NCBI RefSeq assembly: GCF_016858125.1
Contig: NZ_CP064781.1
Span: 1,559,501-1,623,500, forward strand
Length of the DNA: 64,000 nucleotides
Direction of reading: 5' to 3'
Source: Azospira restricta
GTDB taxonomy: Bacteria > Pseudomonadota > Gammaproteobacteria > Burkholderiales > Rhodocyclaceae
Shown here in pieces: positions 1-10,691 of this stretch. Made by a program: the position numbers and the translations under genes. Below the pieces are notes generated by a model. The model was not told the DNA's origin, did not search any database, and saw nothing but the letters and a program-made list of their open reading frames with translations. How positions within the stretch are numbered: position 1 is the first letter of the stretch; each line of letters starts with the position of its first letter.

Positions 1-402
1 CGGCACCGACGCGGCGATCGCCGCGTCCGAGAAGTCGGTGGCGCCCGCCGCCAGGTTCGCCAGGCGGACCTGTTGCCAGAAGGCCAGCGATTCGTCGCTT
101 TTCGCCTCCGAATTGAAGTTTCCGTCGATGCGGCCGTTGCCGAGCGTCGCAGCGGTGGGCACCAGCGTCGCGCCGGCGCCGACGTGCGTCGCCGCCGCCC
201 GGTCGTCGCCGGGCAGGGCCTTGTATTTGTCCTGGTAGCCGTAGATGAACAGCGGGACGGCCTTGAAGTCGCCGACGTGGTTCTTCACCTTTGCGCTGTT
301 CACCAGCTCCTGGCCTTTCAGTACGCCGCCGAGCAGCAGGCCGATGATGACCAGCACGATGGCGATTTCGACGAGCGTGAAGCCCGATGCATCGGTTTTC
401 AT
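1..402 (-). CDS. Type IV pilin-like / pseudopilin protein, 3' end outside window
   Basis: Starts with ATG at 402 after a clear ribosome site (AAGGGGGA) and stays open to the window edge, giving 134 codons of an incomplete protein. The N-terminus is a short basic leader (MKTDASG) followed by FTLVEIAIVLVIIGLLLGG, the classic prepilin peptidase site with Glu at position 5 of the mature protein and a hydrophobic helix. The globular part contains a KYKALPGDD stretch. Such proteins are cleaved and N-methylated by PilD and assemble into type IV pili or type II secretion pseudopili; which of the two cannot be told from this fragment. It is divergent from ispB and lies about 2 kb from pilS/pilR. No sigma-54 -24/-12 box is evident upstream, so control by PilR is not shown. 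A weak CATAAT -10-like box lies at 463-458 on the minus strand. Confidence 0.85.
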   Translation of the reverse strand, partial: MKTDASGFTLVEIAIVLVIIGLLLGGVLKGQELVNSAKVKNHVGDFKAVPLFIYGYQDKYKALPGDDRAAATHVGAGATLVPTAATLGNGRIDGNFNSEAKSDESLAFWQQVRLANLAAGATDFSDAAIAASVP

Positions 403-635
403 TCCGTTCCCCCTTGGCGTGATCGAAACGTCCGGGCGCGCATGCGACCCGTTCCGCATTATGATGCATGGATTTTTTGCGCCTGACACGGGGGCGGGAA
501 CGGCGATGCCGGAAGGGCCGGGGGCGTTGCGGCCGACGGCGCCGCGACGGATGGTCGTTCCGGTGCCAGGCCAGGGGCATCGGCGCGCCGGGGCGGCGGC
601 GCGGCCTTGCCGGGCAATCCCGCATGGTGCCTTGC

Positions 636-664
636 TTGACGGGGGAGGGGGCGGCGCCTAAGAT
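636..664 (+). promoter_or_regulatory. Candidate sigma-70 promoter of ispB
   Basis: TTGACG at 636-641 and TAAGAT at 659-664 are separated by 17 bases, and ispB starts 30 bases downstream at 695. The rest of the 403-694 gap shows no gene and only GC-rich sequence. Confidence 0.5.
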
Positions 665-694
665 GCGCCGGTTTTTCCAATTTCTCCCGCCGCA

Positions 695-1663
695 GTGAAT
701 CTCGAACAACTCTACGCCCTGATCGGCCCGGACATGCAGGCGGTCGATGCCGTGATCCGGCAGCGCCTGCATTCCGACGTGGTGCTCGTGCGCCAGGTCG
801 CGGAATACATCATCCAGAGCGGCGGCAAGCGGCTGCGGCCGGCGTTGGTGCTGCTGTCGGCGGGCGCGGTCGATTATCGCGGCACGCACCACCACGATCT
901 GGCGGCGGTGGTCGAGTTCATCCATACCGCGACGCTGCTGCACGACGACGTCGTCGACGAATCGGCGCTGCGCCGCGGCCGAGACACGGCGAACGCGATG
1001 TTCGGCAACGCCGCCAGCGTGCTTGTCGGCGACTTCCTCTATTCGCGCGCCTTCCAGATGATGGTCGCGGTCGACGACATGCGCGTGATGCGCGTGCTCT
1101 CGGATGCGACCAACGTCATCGCCGAAGGCGAGGTGCTGCAGCTGATGAACTGCCACGACGCCGACGTCGACCAGGCGCGCTACCTGCAGGTGATCCGCTA
1201 CAAGACGGCGAAGCTGTTCGAGGCGGCGGCGCAGCTCGGCGCGATCCTCGGCCGGGCCGCGCCGGAAATCGAAGCCGGGCTGGCCGCCTACGGCATGCAC
1301 CTCGGCACCGCCTTCCAGATCATCGACGACGTGCTCGACTACTCGGGCGCCGAGGCGGAAACCGGCAAGCATCTCGGCGACGACCTCGCCGAAGGCAAGC
1401 CGACGCTGCCGCTGATCCACGTCATGCAGCACGGCACGCCGGAACAGGCGGCGCTGGTGCGCAACGCGATCGAGCAGGGCGGGCGCGACGACTTCGCCGC
1501 GGTGCTGGCGGCGGTGCGCGCGAGCGGTGCGCTGGAGCAGGCGCGCAAGGCGGCCGAAGGCGAGGCGGCGCTGGCGACGGCAGCAATTTCTTCGCTACCC
1601 CCTTCACAGTACAAAGAGTCGCTGCTACAATTATCAGCTTTCGCGGTATCCCGAAGTTTCTGA
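695..1663 (+). CDS. ispB: Octaprenyl diphosphate synthase
   Basis: 322 aa trans-isoprenyl diphosphate synthase, which condenses isopentenyl diphosphate units onto an allylic primer to make the long side chain of ubiquinone. The first Asp-rich motif DDVVD is at residues 84-88 and the second, DDVLD, at 211-215. The GGKRLRP substrate-binding segment is near residue 43. Length matches the family. The start is a GTG at 695, followed directly by NLEQLYALIG, which resembles the usual IspB N-terminus; no upstream ATG gives a better N-terminus. It is followed 18 bases later by tRNA-Pro in the same direction. Exact chain length (C40 or other) cannot be read from sequence alone. Confidence 0.95.
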   Translation: MNLEQLYALIGPDMQAVDAVIRQRLHSDVVLVRQVAEYIIQSGGKRLRPALVLLSAGAVDYRGTHHHDLAAVVEFIHTATLLHDDVVDESALRRGRDTANAMFGNAASVLVGDFLYSRAFQMMVAVDDMRVMRVLSDATNVIAEGEVLQLMNCHDADVDQARYLQVIRYKTAKLFEAAAQLGAILGRAAPEIEAGLAAYGMHLGTAFQIIDDVLDYSGAEAETGKHLGDDLAEGKPTLPLIHVMQHGTPEQAALVRNAIEQGGRDDFAAVLAAVRASGALEQARKAAEGEAALATAAISSLPPSQYKESLLQLSAFAVSRSF

Positions 1664-1681
1664 CGCCGCGAAGCCCTCGGT

Positions 1682-1758
<77 letters not shown>

Positions 1759-1849
1759 ATTCCTTTCTTCCCCCTCGTTCGTCCCGCTTCCTTCCCCGTC
1801 GGCAGGGCGCGCTTCTGCTATCCTTGGCGCCCATCTTTCGAGGGCGGGC

Positions 1850-2086
1850 ATGGGCAAGCTGATTCTGTTGTTGATCCTGGCGGCGATCGTCTGGTGGCTG
1901 TGGCGCAAACTGCAGGCGCCGGCGCGTGATGCGCCGCCGCAGGCCTCCCGCCCCGCCGAGTCGATGGTCAGCTGCGCCCACTGCGGCGTCAACCAGCCGC
2001 GTAGCGAATGCGTCGAGAGCGGCGGCCGTCTCTATTGCTGCGAGGCGCACCGCCGCGCGGCGGAAGCCGGTCACGGAGAGCGCTAG
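1850..2086 (+). CDS. PP0621-like small membrane-anchored protein
   Basis: 78 aa with an N-terminal hydrophobic helix (residues 4-18, LILLLILAAIVWWLW). A basic/proline linker and a C-terminal Cys-rich segment follow (CAHCGVNQPRSEC ... YCCEAH), which could bind a metal such as zinc. This layout matches the uncharacterised PP0621 family often found just upstream of pilS. It lies 3 bases before pilS in the same direction, so it is probably in the pilS-pilR transcription unit. Function is unknown. Confidence 0.8.
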   Translation: MGKLILLLILAAIVWWLWRKLQAPARDAPPQASRPAESMVSCAHCGVNQPRSECVESGGRLYCCEAHRRAAEAGHGER

Positions 2087-2089
2087 CGC

Positions 2090-3671
2090 ATGACGACGCG
2101 CTTCGCGGCCGAGGATTCGGCGCTCTGGGATACGCACTGGAAGTCGCTCCGCTACTTCAACCTGTACCGCTTCGTCCTTGCCGCGCTGCTGTTCGTCGCC
2201 GCCGCCGGCACGCCGCTGCAGGGGGCCGTCTTCGTCGCCGCCGTCTCCAAGTGGCACGTCGCGCTGACCGGCGGCTACCTGCTGCTGACCCTGCTGTCGG
2301 TGATGTCGCTGCACCGCGTCCGCCGCCACTTCAACATCCAGCTGACGGCGCAGGTGCTGCTCGACGTCTTCGTGCTGACCGCGCTGATGTACGCCGGCGG
2401 CGGCCTGCGCAGCGGCTTCGGCTGGCTGCTGCTGGTATCGCTGGCCGGTGCCGGCCTGGTCGGGCAGGGGCGGCTGGTGCTCTTCTTCGCCGCCGTCGCG
2501 ACGCTCGCGGTTCTCGTCTCCGAATTCTTCCTGGCACTGCGCAACGAGTTCGATTCGGTCGGCTTCTTCCAGGCCGGCCTGCTTTCGCTCGGCTTTTTCG
2601 CGACGGCGATTTCCGGCCGGCTGCTGGCGCGGCGCGTGCTCGCCAACGAGGAACTGGCCAGGCAGCGCGGGGTGGCGCTGCGCAACCAGATGCTGGTCAG
2701 CCAGCGCGTGATCGAGGAGATGCAGGACGGCATCCTGGTCGTCAGCCAGGATGCGCTGGTGCGCCAGCACAACCCGCGCGCCGAGGCGCTGCTCGGCGTG
2801 AGCGATGGCTCGGCGAGCGCCCTGGCGATGTATTCGCCGGCGCTCGCCGACAGCTTCCGCGCCTGGCAGGCCGGCGCGACCGCGGAGCCGGAGCCGTTCC
2901 GCGTCGCGCCGAGCGGACTGACCTTGCGCGCCCGTTTCGTCCCCACCGAAAGCAGCGAGCACGACGTGCTCGTCTTCCTCGAGGACATGGGGCGCGTCCA
3001 GCAGCGCGCGCAGCAGCTCAAGCTCGCCGCCCTCGGCCGCCTGACGGCGAACATCGCGCACGAGATCCGCAATCCGCTGTCGGCGATCAGCCATGCCGGC
3101 GAGCTGCTGCTCGAGGAGCTGCGCGGCAGTGCGCAGGAGCGCCTGCTGACCATCGTGCGCGACAATACGCAGCGTCTCGACCGCATCGTGCGCGACGTGC
3201 TCGAGCTGGGGCGGCGCGACCGGGCGCATCCGGAGGCGATCGATCTCGCCCAGCTGCTGCCGCTGTTCCGCGAGGAGTTCGCGGTCAAGGAGCAGATCGA
3301 CCCGGAGGTGGTCTCCCTCGATCTGGGGGCCGGCGGCGTGGTCTGCTTCGACCGCTCGCACCTGCACCAGGTGCTGTGGAACCTGATGGGCAACGCCCTG
3401 CGCCACTCGCGGCGACAGGCCGGCAGCCTGACGCTGCGTCTCCGCCGGGGGCGCGGCGTGGCCGGCGTCGAGCTGCACGTCGTCGACGACGGCGCGGGCG
3501 TTCCGGACGAGCTGCGCGAGCATGTGTTCGAGCCTTTCTTCACCACGCATTCGCGCGGAACCGGGCTCGGCTTGTATATTGCACGCGAACTGTGCGAAGC
3601 CAACGGTGCCCGGCTGGAGCTGCTGGACAATTCGCCGGGGGCGCATTTCCGGATCACGGGGGGAGGGTGCA

Positions 3672-3685
<14 letters not shown>
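2090..3685 (+). CDS. pilS: Sensor histidine kinase PilS
   Basis: 531 aa. Several membrane helices fill residues 25-175, then comes a PAS-like linker region (about 200-300), and then a HisKA domain with the phosphoacceptor His324 in NIAHEIRNPLSAISHA. The C-terminal HATPase region has N, G1 (DDGAG) and G2 (GTGLGLYIA) boxes. This is the PilS architecture: a polytopic inner-membrane kinase controlling type IV pilin transcription through PilR. Its stop codon overlaps the pilR start by 14 bases, so the two are translationally coupled. Confidence 0.93.
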
Positions 3686-5018
<1,333 letters not shown>

Positions 5019-5019
5019 G

Positions 5020-5577
5020 ATGAGCCACGGACGGATCGATGGCGTGGGCTGGCTGACGTCCGCCCGGCGCGAACCGTCGCCGAACTTCGACGCGCGGCCG
5101 GCGGCGGAAAAGCCGACGCTGCTGGTGGTGCACGCGATCAGCCTGCCGCCGGGCGAGTTCGGCAGCGACGACATCCTCGATCTTTTCGCCAACCGCCTCG
5201 ACGCGTCGCGTCATCCCTACTTCGCCGGTATCCGCGATCTGCGCGTCTCGGCACATTTCCTGATCCGCCGCGACGGCGAACTGATCCAGTTCGTTTCCTG
5301 CGACGACCGAGCCTGGCATGCGGGCGTCTCCTGCTGGCGCGGCCGCGAGCGTTGCAACGACTTCTCCATCGGCGTCGAACTGGAAGGCTGCGACGAGCTG
5401 CCGTTCGAGTCGGCGCAGTACGAGCGCCTGTGCGAGCTCGTCGCGATCCTCGGCCGCGCCTATCCGCTGCGGGACATCGCCGGGCACAGCGAGATCGCGC
5501 CCGGCCGCAAGACCGACCCGGGGCCGTGTTTCGATTGGTCCCGCCTGTCCGCGCTGCCGCTTTCCCGCGCACGCTGA
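5020..5577 (+). CDS. ampD: 1,6-anhydro-N-acetylmuramyl-L-alanine amidase AmpD
   Basis: 185 aa, the normal AmpD length. The zinc site is intact: His38 (VVHAIS), His156 (AGHSEIAPGRK) and Asp166 (TDPGPCFDW). The cytoplasmic enzyme removes the stem peptide from anhydro-muropeptides during cell-wall recycling, and its loss often derepresses AmpC-type beta-lactamases. The ATG at 5020 follows the pilR stop by one base, so translation coupling to pilR is likely. No ampE is adjacent. It is followed by a long AT-rich non-coding stretch. Confidence 0.95.
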   Translation: MSHGRIDGVGWLTSARREPSPNFDARPAAEKPTLLVVHAISLPPGEFGSDDILDLFANRLDASRHPYFAGIRDLRVSAHFLIRRDGELIQFVSCDDRAWHAGVSCWRGRERCNDFSIGVELEGCDELPFESAQYERLCELVAILGRAYPLRDIAGHSEIAPGRKTDPGPCFDWSRLSALPLSRAR

Positions 5578-5685
5578 TTCATCGCGCACGCACTTCGTGT
5601 TTTCCTTTCCCGCTGTGATGCCGTATGCGAATGACGCGCGACTGCAACAGTTTTGCTCGGGGTTGACTTTCGATCAAAAAATTTC

Positions 5686-5714
5686 TTGCATAGAAAATAA
5701 TCAACTACTAGAAT
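5686..5714 (+). promoter_or_regulatory. Candidate promoter in AT-rich leader
   Basis: TTGCAT at 5686-5691 and TAGAAT at 5709-5714 (5 of 6 matches to the -10 consensus) are 17 bases apart. Transcription from here would leave a leader of roughly 450 bases before the H1-like gene. An alternative -35-like TTGACT lies at 5663. Confidence 0.35.
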
Positions 5715-6116
5715 TAGTTCAAATTTGCAAGGGCGGCACAATATCTAGTATGTCCCGCCGAAAAGGCCGCCAGAAGCGGGTTTCGAGGGTGTCGATAGCG
5801 AAAGTCGACGGCCTCACGGACATAGAAGGCGATGAGACTGAAGCGACAGCCAGCGCGTAAACGATCACCGGGTCTGCCGACGCAACGTCGGGCTGCTGCC
5901 TTCTCTTCCCCGCTTTTCCGCTCCTCTGCTCCCTCCGCTACTTCCCACTTTCTCCGCTTGTGTTCCGCCCGGTTCGCGCGCGCTTCGCGCTGCAGCGACG
6001 GCTTCGGCACGAGCGGCGCTTCCCGATATGCGGCCGTTGCCGCTGCAGGATTCGATCGCCCCGCGTCGCGGGCGACGGTCGGATGGTCCGGGCTATCGCA
6101 GACGGATCGCTTTTTG

Positions 6117-6132
6117 CGTTTTGATCAAAACG
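6117..6132. promoter_or_regulatory. Perfect 16-bp palindrome, operator candidate
   Basis: CGTTTTGATCAAAACG is its own reverse complement and sits 38 bases before the H1-like start codon. A related GATCAAAA string occurs at 5672-5679 in the same leader, and each is followed by AATCAACT. Perfect dyad symmetry in an AT-rich promoter-proximal position suggests a regulator site; the regulator is unknown. Confidence 0.45.
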
Positions 6133-6170
6133 TAATCAACTTTCCCTCGAATCGATAGAAGGAGGTAACC

Positions 6171-7067
6171 ATGGCAACAAGCGCGAAGAAGCCCGCCGCG
6201 AAACCGGCGGCGAAGAAGGCGGCCCCGAAGGCTGCCGCCAAGCCCGCTGTGAAGAAGGCTGCCGCCAAGCCGGCAGTGAAGAAGGCGGCTCCGAAGGCCG
6301 CCGCCAAGCCCGCTGCGAAGAAGGCTGCCGCCAAGCCGGCAGTGAAGAAGGCCGCTCCGAAGGCTGCCGCCAAGCCCGCTGCGAAGAAGGCTGCCGCCAA
6401 GCCGGTCGCGAAGAAGGCTGCTGCGAAGCCGGCTGCGAAGAAGGCCGCTGCGCCGAAGAAGGCTGCTGCGAAGCCGGTCGCGAAGAAGGCCGCTGCGCCG
6501 AAGAAGGCCGCCGCCAAGCCGGTCGCGAAGAAGGCTGCAGCGCCGAAGAAGGCCGCTGCCAAGCCGGCTGCAAAGAAGGCTGCAGCGCCGAAGAAGGCTG
6601 CTGCGAAGCCGGCTGCGAAGAAGGCCGCTGCGCCGAAGAAGGCTGCTGCCAAGCCGGCTGCGAAGAAGGCCGCTGCGCCGAAGAAGGCTGCTGCGAAGCC
6701 GGCTGCGAAGAAGGCCGCTGCGCCGAAGAAGGCTGCTGCCAAGCCGGCTGCGAAGAAGGCCGCTGCGCCGAAGAAGGCTGCCGCCAAGCCGGCTGCGAAG
6801 AAGGCTGCTGCGCCGAAGGCTGCCGCCAAGCCGGCCGCGAAGAAGGCCGCTGCGCCGAAGGCTGCCGCCAAGCCGGCTGCGAAGAAGGCTGCTGCACCGA
6901 AGGCTGCCGCCAAGCCGGCGGCGCCTGCCGCGCCGGCGCCGGCACCTGCCGCCGCTGCTGCACCGGCCCCCGCGCCGACTCCGTCGACGGCTGCAACCCC
7001 GGGTCTGAAAACCGCGCTCAACCCGACCGCGGCCTGGCCGTTCCCGACCGGTTCGCGTCCGAAGTAA
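6171..7067 (+). CDS. Histone H1-like Lys/Ala/Pro-repeat DNA-binding protein (AlgP type)
   Basis: 298 aa composed almost entirely of Ala, Lys and Pro in KPAAKKAA-type repeats, closely resembling the C-terminal tail of eukaryotic H1 and bacterial AlgP/BpH1 proteins. Residues 95-214 are eight 15-aa units of PKKAAAKPAAKKAAA (two carry Val in place of an Ala). The last 30 residues change character to Ala/Pro/Thr and end in LNPTAAWPFPTGSRPK, a conserved tail in betaproteobacterial members. Start ATG 6171 follows a strong AAGGAGG site. It probably binds and compacts DNA without sequence specificity; regulatory targets are unknown. Repeat number is likely variable between strains by slippage. Confidence 0.88.
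   Translation: MATSAKKPAAKPAAKKAAPKAAAKPAVKKAAAKPAVKKAAPKAAAKPAAKKAAAKPAVKKAAPKAAAKPAAKKAAAKPVAKKAAAKPAAKKAAAPKKAAAKPVAKKAAAPKKAAAKPVAKKAAAPKKAAAKPAAKKAAAPKKAAAKPAAKKAAAPKKAAAKPAAKKAAAPKKAAAKPAAKKAAAPKKAAAKPAAKKAAAPKKAAAKPAAKKAAAPKAAAKPAAKKAAAPKAAAKPAAKKAAAPKAAAKPAAPAAPAPAPAAAAAPAPAPTPSTAATPGLKTALNPTAAWPFPTGSRPK
6453..6812 (+). repeat. Eight tandem 45-bp units coding the H1-like repeat
   Basis: Units begin at 6453 and recur every 45 bases (6498, 6543 and so on to 6768). Each codes PKKAAAKP[A/V]AKKAAA. Synonymous differences (gct/gcc/gcg, gcgaag/gccaag) alternate between units, which suggests expansion by duplication of unit pairs. Confidence 0.9.
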
Positions 7068-7084
7068 TCGTCGGTAGATGTGGT

Positions 7085-7120
7085 GCGGGGCGAGTGTCAG
7101 CTTGCCCCGCCCGCTCTTTT
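7085..7120 (+). terminator. Candidate terminator after the H1-like gene
   Basis: Stem GCGGGGCGAG (7085-7094) pairs with CTTGCCCCGC (7101-7110, one G-U pair) around a 6-nt loop, with four T residues at 7117-7120. A second perfect hairpin, GGCGCAAC-GTCA-GTTGCGCC (7125-7144), and a ten-T run (7164-7173) follow. Confidence 0.6.
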
Positions 7121-7187
7121 CAGTGGCGCAACGTCAGTTGCGCCGCCTTCCTTTCCGCGCCTCTTTTTTTTTTGCGTCGTGCGCCGG

Positions 7188-8345
7188 CTAGCCGCCGGTC
7201 AGCCGCTCGATGCGCCGTACCGCTTCCTCGAGCCGGGCGACCTCGGTCGTGTAGGCGAAACGCAGGTGGCGCGCCGGTGCGCTGCTGCCGAAATCCAGTC
7301 CTGGCGTCGCCGCGACGCCGGCCTCTTCGAGCAGCCGGTAGGCCAGGCGTTCGCTGTCGTCGCTGAGCGCGCTGCAGTCGGCGTAGATGTAGAAGGCGCC
7401 CTGCGGCCGCGCGGGCAGCCGGAAGCCGATGCGCTCCAGCGCCGGGGCGAGGAAGTCGCGGCGGCGCTTGAATTCGGCGCGGCGCGCTTCGAGGATGGCG
7501 ATCGTCGGCGGCGAGAAGGCGGCCAGCGCGGCGTGTTGCGCTGGCGTTGACGGCGAGATGAAGAGGTTCTGCGCGAGCTTCTCGACGTCGCGGACGTAGG
7601 CCTCGGGGACGACCAGCCAGCCGAGGCGCCAGCCGGTCATCTGGAAATACTTGGAGAAGCTCTGCACGACGAAGATGTCGTCGCCGGCCGCCAGCGCCGT
7701 CGGGGCATCGCCCTCGTAGGTGAGGCCGTGGTAGATCTCGTCGATGATCAGTTGCCCGCCGCGGGCCCGTACCGCCGTTGCGAGTGCGGCGATCTCGGCG
7801 GCGTCGAGCATCGTTCCGGTGGGGTTGGCCGGCGACGCGAAGAGCGCGCCGCGCGTGGCGGCATTCCAGAAGCGGTCGAGGTGCGCGACCGTCGGCTGGA
7901 AGTTGCTGCCGGCATCGACCGGGATGCCGACCGGGACGCCTTCGAAGGCGCGCACGAAGTGGCGGTTGCACGGATAGCCGGGGTCGGTCAGCAGCCATTC
8001 GCTGCCGGGTTCGACCAGGCAGGCGAGCGCCAGCGTCAGCGCGCCGGAGGCGCCGGCGGTGACGGCGATGCGTGAGGCCGGCACGGCGACGCCGTAACGT
8101 TCCGCGTAGAAGCGCGAAATCGCCTCGCGCAGTTCGGGCAGTCCCAGCGCCGGCGTGTAGAACATGCGGCCGCCGGCGATCGCGCGCTGGGCGGCGTCGA
8201 CGATCGGCTGCGGTGTCGGGAAGTCGGGCTCGCCGACCTCCATGTGGATGATGTCGCGTCCGGCGGCCTCCAGCGCCTTGGCGCGGGTGAGCAGTTCCAT
8301 GACGTGGAAGGGGGCGATCTCGGCGACGCGTGAGGCTGCTTGCAT
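7188..8345 (-). CDS. Class I PLP-dependent aminotransferase (AspC/AlaA-like)
   Basis: 385 aa fold-type I aminotransferase. Visible PLP-site residues are Asn174 (SPANPTG), Asp202-x-x-Tyr205 (IDEIYHG), Schiff-base Lys232 (SFSKYFQMTGWR) and Arg240. The region EVGEPDFPTP near residue 36 is typical of the aspartate/alanine/aromatic aminotransferase subgroup. The ATG at 8345 was chosen because upstream codons would need a TTG start inside the palindromic terminator. The substrate cannot be assigned; it is often annotated as pyridoxal phosphate-dependent aminotransferase. It lies downstream of pckG but is separated by a strong terminator, so it probably has its own promoter or relies on read-through. 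Confidence 0.88.
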   Translation of the reverse strand: MQAASRVAEIAPFHVMELLTRAKALEAAGRDIIHMEVGEPDFPTPQPIVDAAQRAIAGGRMFYTPALGLPELREAISRFYAERYGVAVPASRIAVTAGASGALTLALACLVEPGSEWLLTDPGYPCNRHFVRAFEGVPVGIPVDAGSNFQPTVAHLDRFWNAATRGALFASPANPTGTMLDAAEIAALATAVRARGGQLIIDEIYHGLTYEGDAPTALAAGDDIFVVQSFSKYFQMTGWRLGWLVVPEAYVRDVEKLAQNLFISPSTPAQHAALAAFSPPTIAILEARRAEFKRRRDFLAPALERIGFRLPARPQGAFYIYADCSALSDDSERLAYRLLEEAGVAATPGLDFGSSAPARHLRFAYTTEVARLEEAVRRIERLTGG

Positions 8346-8370
8346 GGTCGGTTCCGTCGGCTGTGGATGC

Positions 8371-8402
8371 AAAAGCAAAGGCCGCCCGCGGGCGGCCTTT
8401 GC
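8371..8402 (-). terminator. Rho-independent terminator of pckG
   Basis: Bases 8375-8402 form a perfect 28-bp palindrome (14-base arms reading GCAAAGGCCGCCCG), followed on the minus strand by TTTT at 8374-8371. It begins 16 bases after the pckG stop codon. Confidence 0.85.
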
Positions 8403-8418
8403 AGTGTAGCGAAATCGC

Positions 8419-10272
<1,854 letters not shown>

Positions 10273-10691
10273 GGCGGTGCTCTCAAAGGAAGAACTTGAA
10301 AACGGGAACTACCGTGGCGCGGCGCGCGCTAGGTTGGCCGGCATCCGGACGGATGTCGGTGCGGAGGGCGTCGGTCGCGGCAGGCAAGGGGGTTGCCCGG
10401 CGCTTGTCGGGTGAAACAATCATGCTCGGCGTTTTGGTCGGCGCGGCGAGTTCATCGAGCGACAGGAATCCATAATTATGCCACGCCAGATGCCTCCGGG
10501 CAAATTGCCGATCCGTCGGGAAGCCTTGATCCATCAGGGTTTGTGTGTTCCCGGCATTGGTTCGGTAATCAGACAAATTCTCATTTGTTGTGGAAATCCC
10601 CAATTGGAAACGGGCAAAAAATGTGCTCTATAATTATGAATTATTAAAGCAGTCCCCGCCCCCCACCCGCACAGAGAAGGAATTCCCGGCC
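10273..10691. other. 419-bp divergent regulatory region between pckG and maeB
   Basis: I see no gene here. The half near pckG is GC-rich. From 10540 onward the sequence is AT-rich, with a dyad ACAAAT-TCTC-ATTTGT at 10573-10588 and a consensus -10 TATAAT at 10629-10634. The -35 is poor (TGGAAA at 10605-10610, 18-base spacing), which suggests an activator- or repressor-controlled promoter for maeB. A clear pckG promoter was not identified. Confidence 0.5.
10573..10634 (+). promoter_or_regulatory. maeB promoter with upstream dyad
   Basis: The perfect -10 box TATAAT at 10629-10634 has a weak -35 (TGGAAA, 10605-10610). An ACAAAT/ATTTGT inverted repeat with a 4-base spacer (10573-10588) is centred about 25 bases upstream of the -35. 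Confidence 0.45.

Larger units (their letters stand above)
5578..6170 (+). other. 593-bp gene-free AT-rich leader upstream of H1-like gene
   Basis: I see no convincing gene here. From about 5640 to 5760 base composition shifts to AT-rich. The stretch contains TTGACT at 5663-5668, a promoter-like TTGCAT/TAGAAT pair (5686-5714), and a small hairpin (GGCGG-c-ACA at 5732-5740 with TGT-c-CCGCC at 5751-5759). From 5830 to 6110 the sequence is pyrimidine-rich on the plus strand and featureless. The last 60 bases hold a perfect palindrome and the H1-like ribosome site. The layout suggests a long 5' untranslated leader or an undetected small RNA. Confidence 0.5.

Noticed and set aside
5618-5860. A possible 80-codon gene in the AT-rich leader
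   Set aside because: There is no ribosome site, promoter-like boxes lie inside the frame, and the encoded sequence has no recognisable features.
6121-6139. FNR/ANR box before the H1-like gene
   Set aside because: TTGAT and ATCAA are present but separated by nine bases rather than four.
6125-7021. Minus-strand Ala/Phe/Gly-rich frame opposite the H1-like gene
   Set aside because: It is the mirror of the AKP repeats; no ribosome site or start context supports it.
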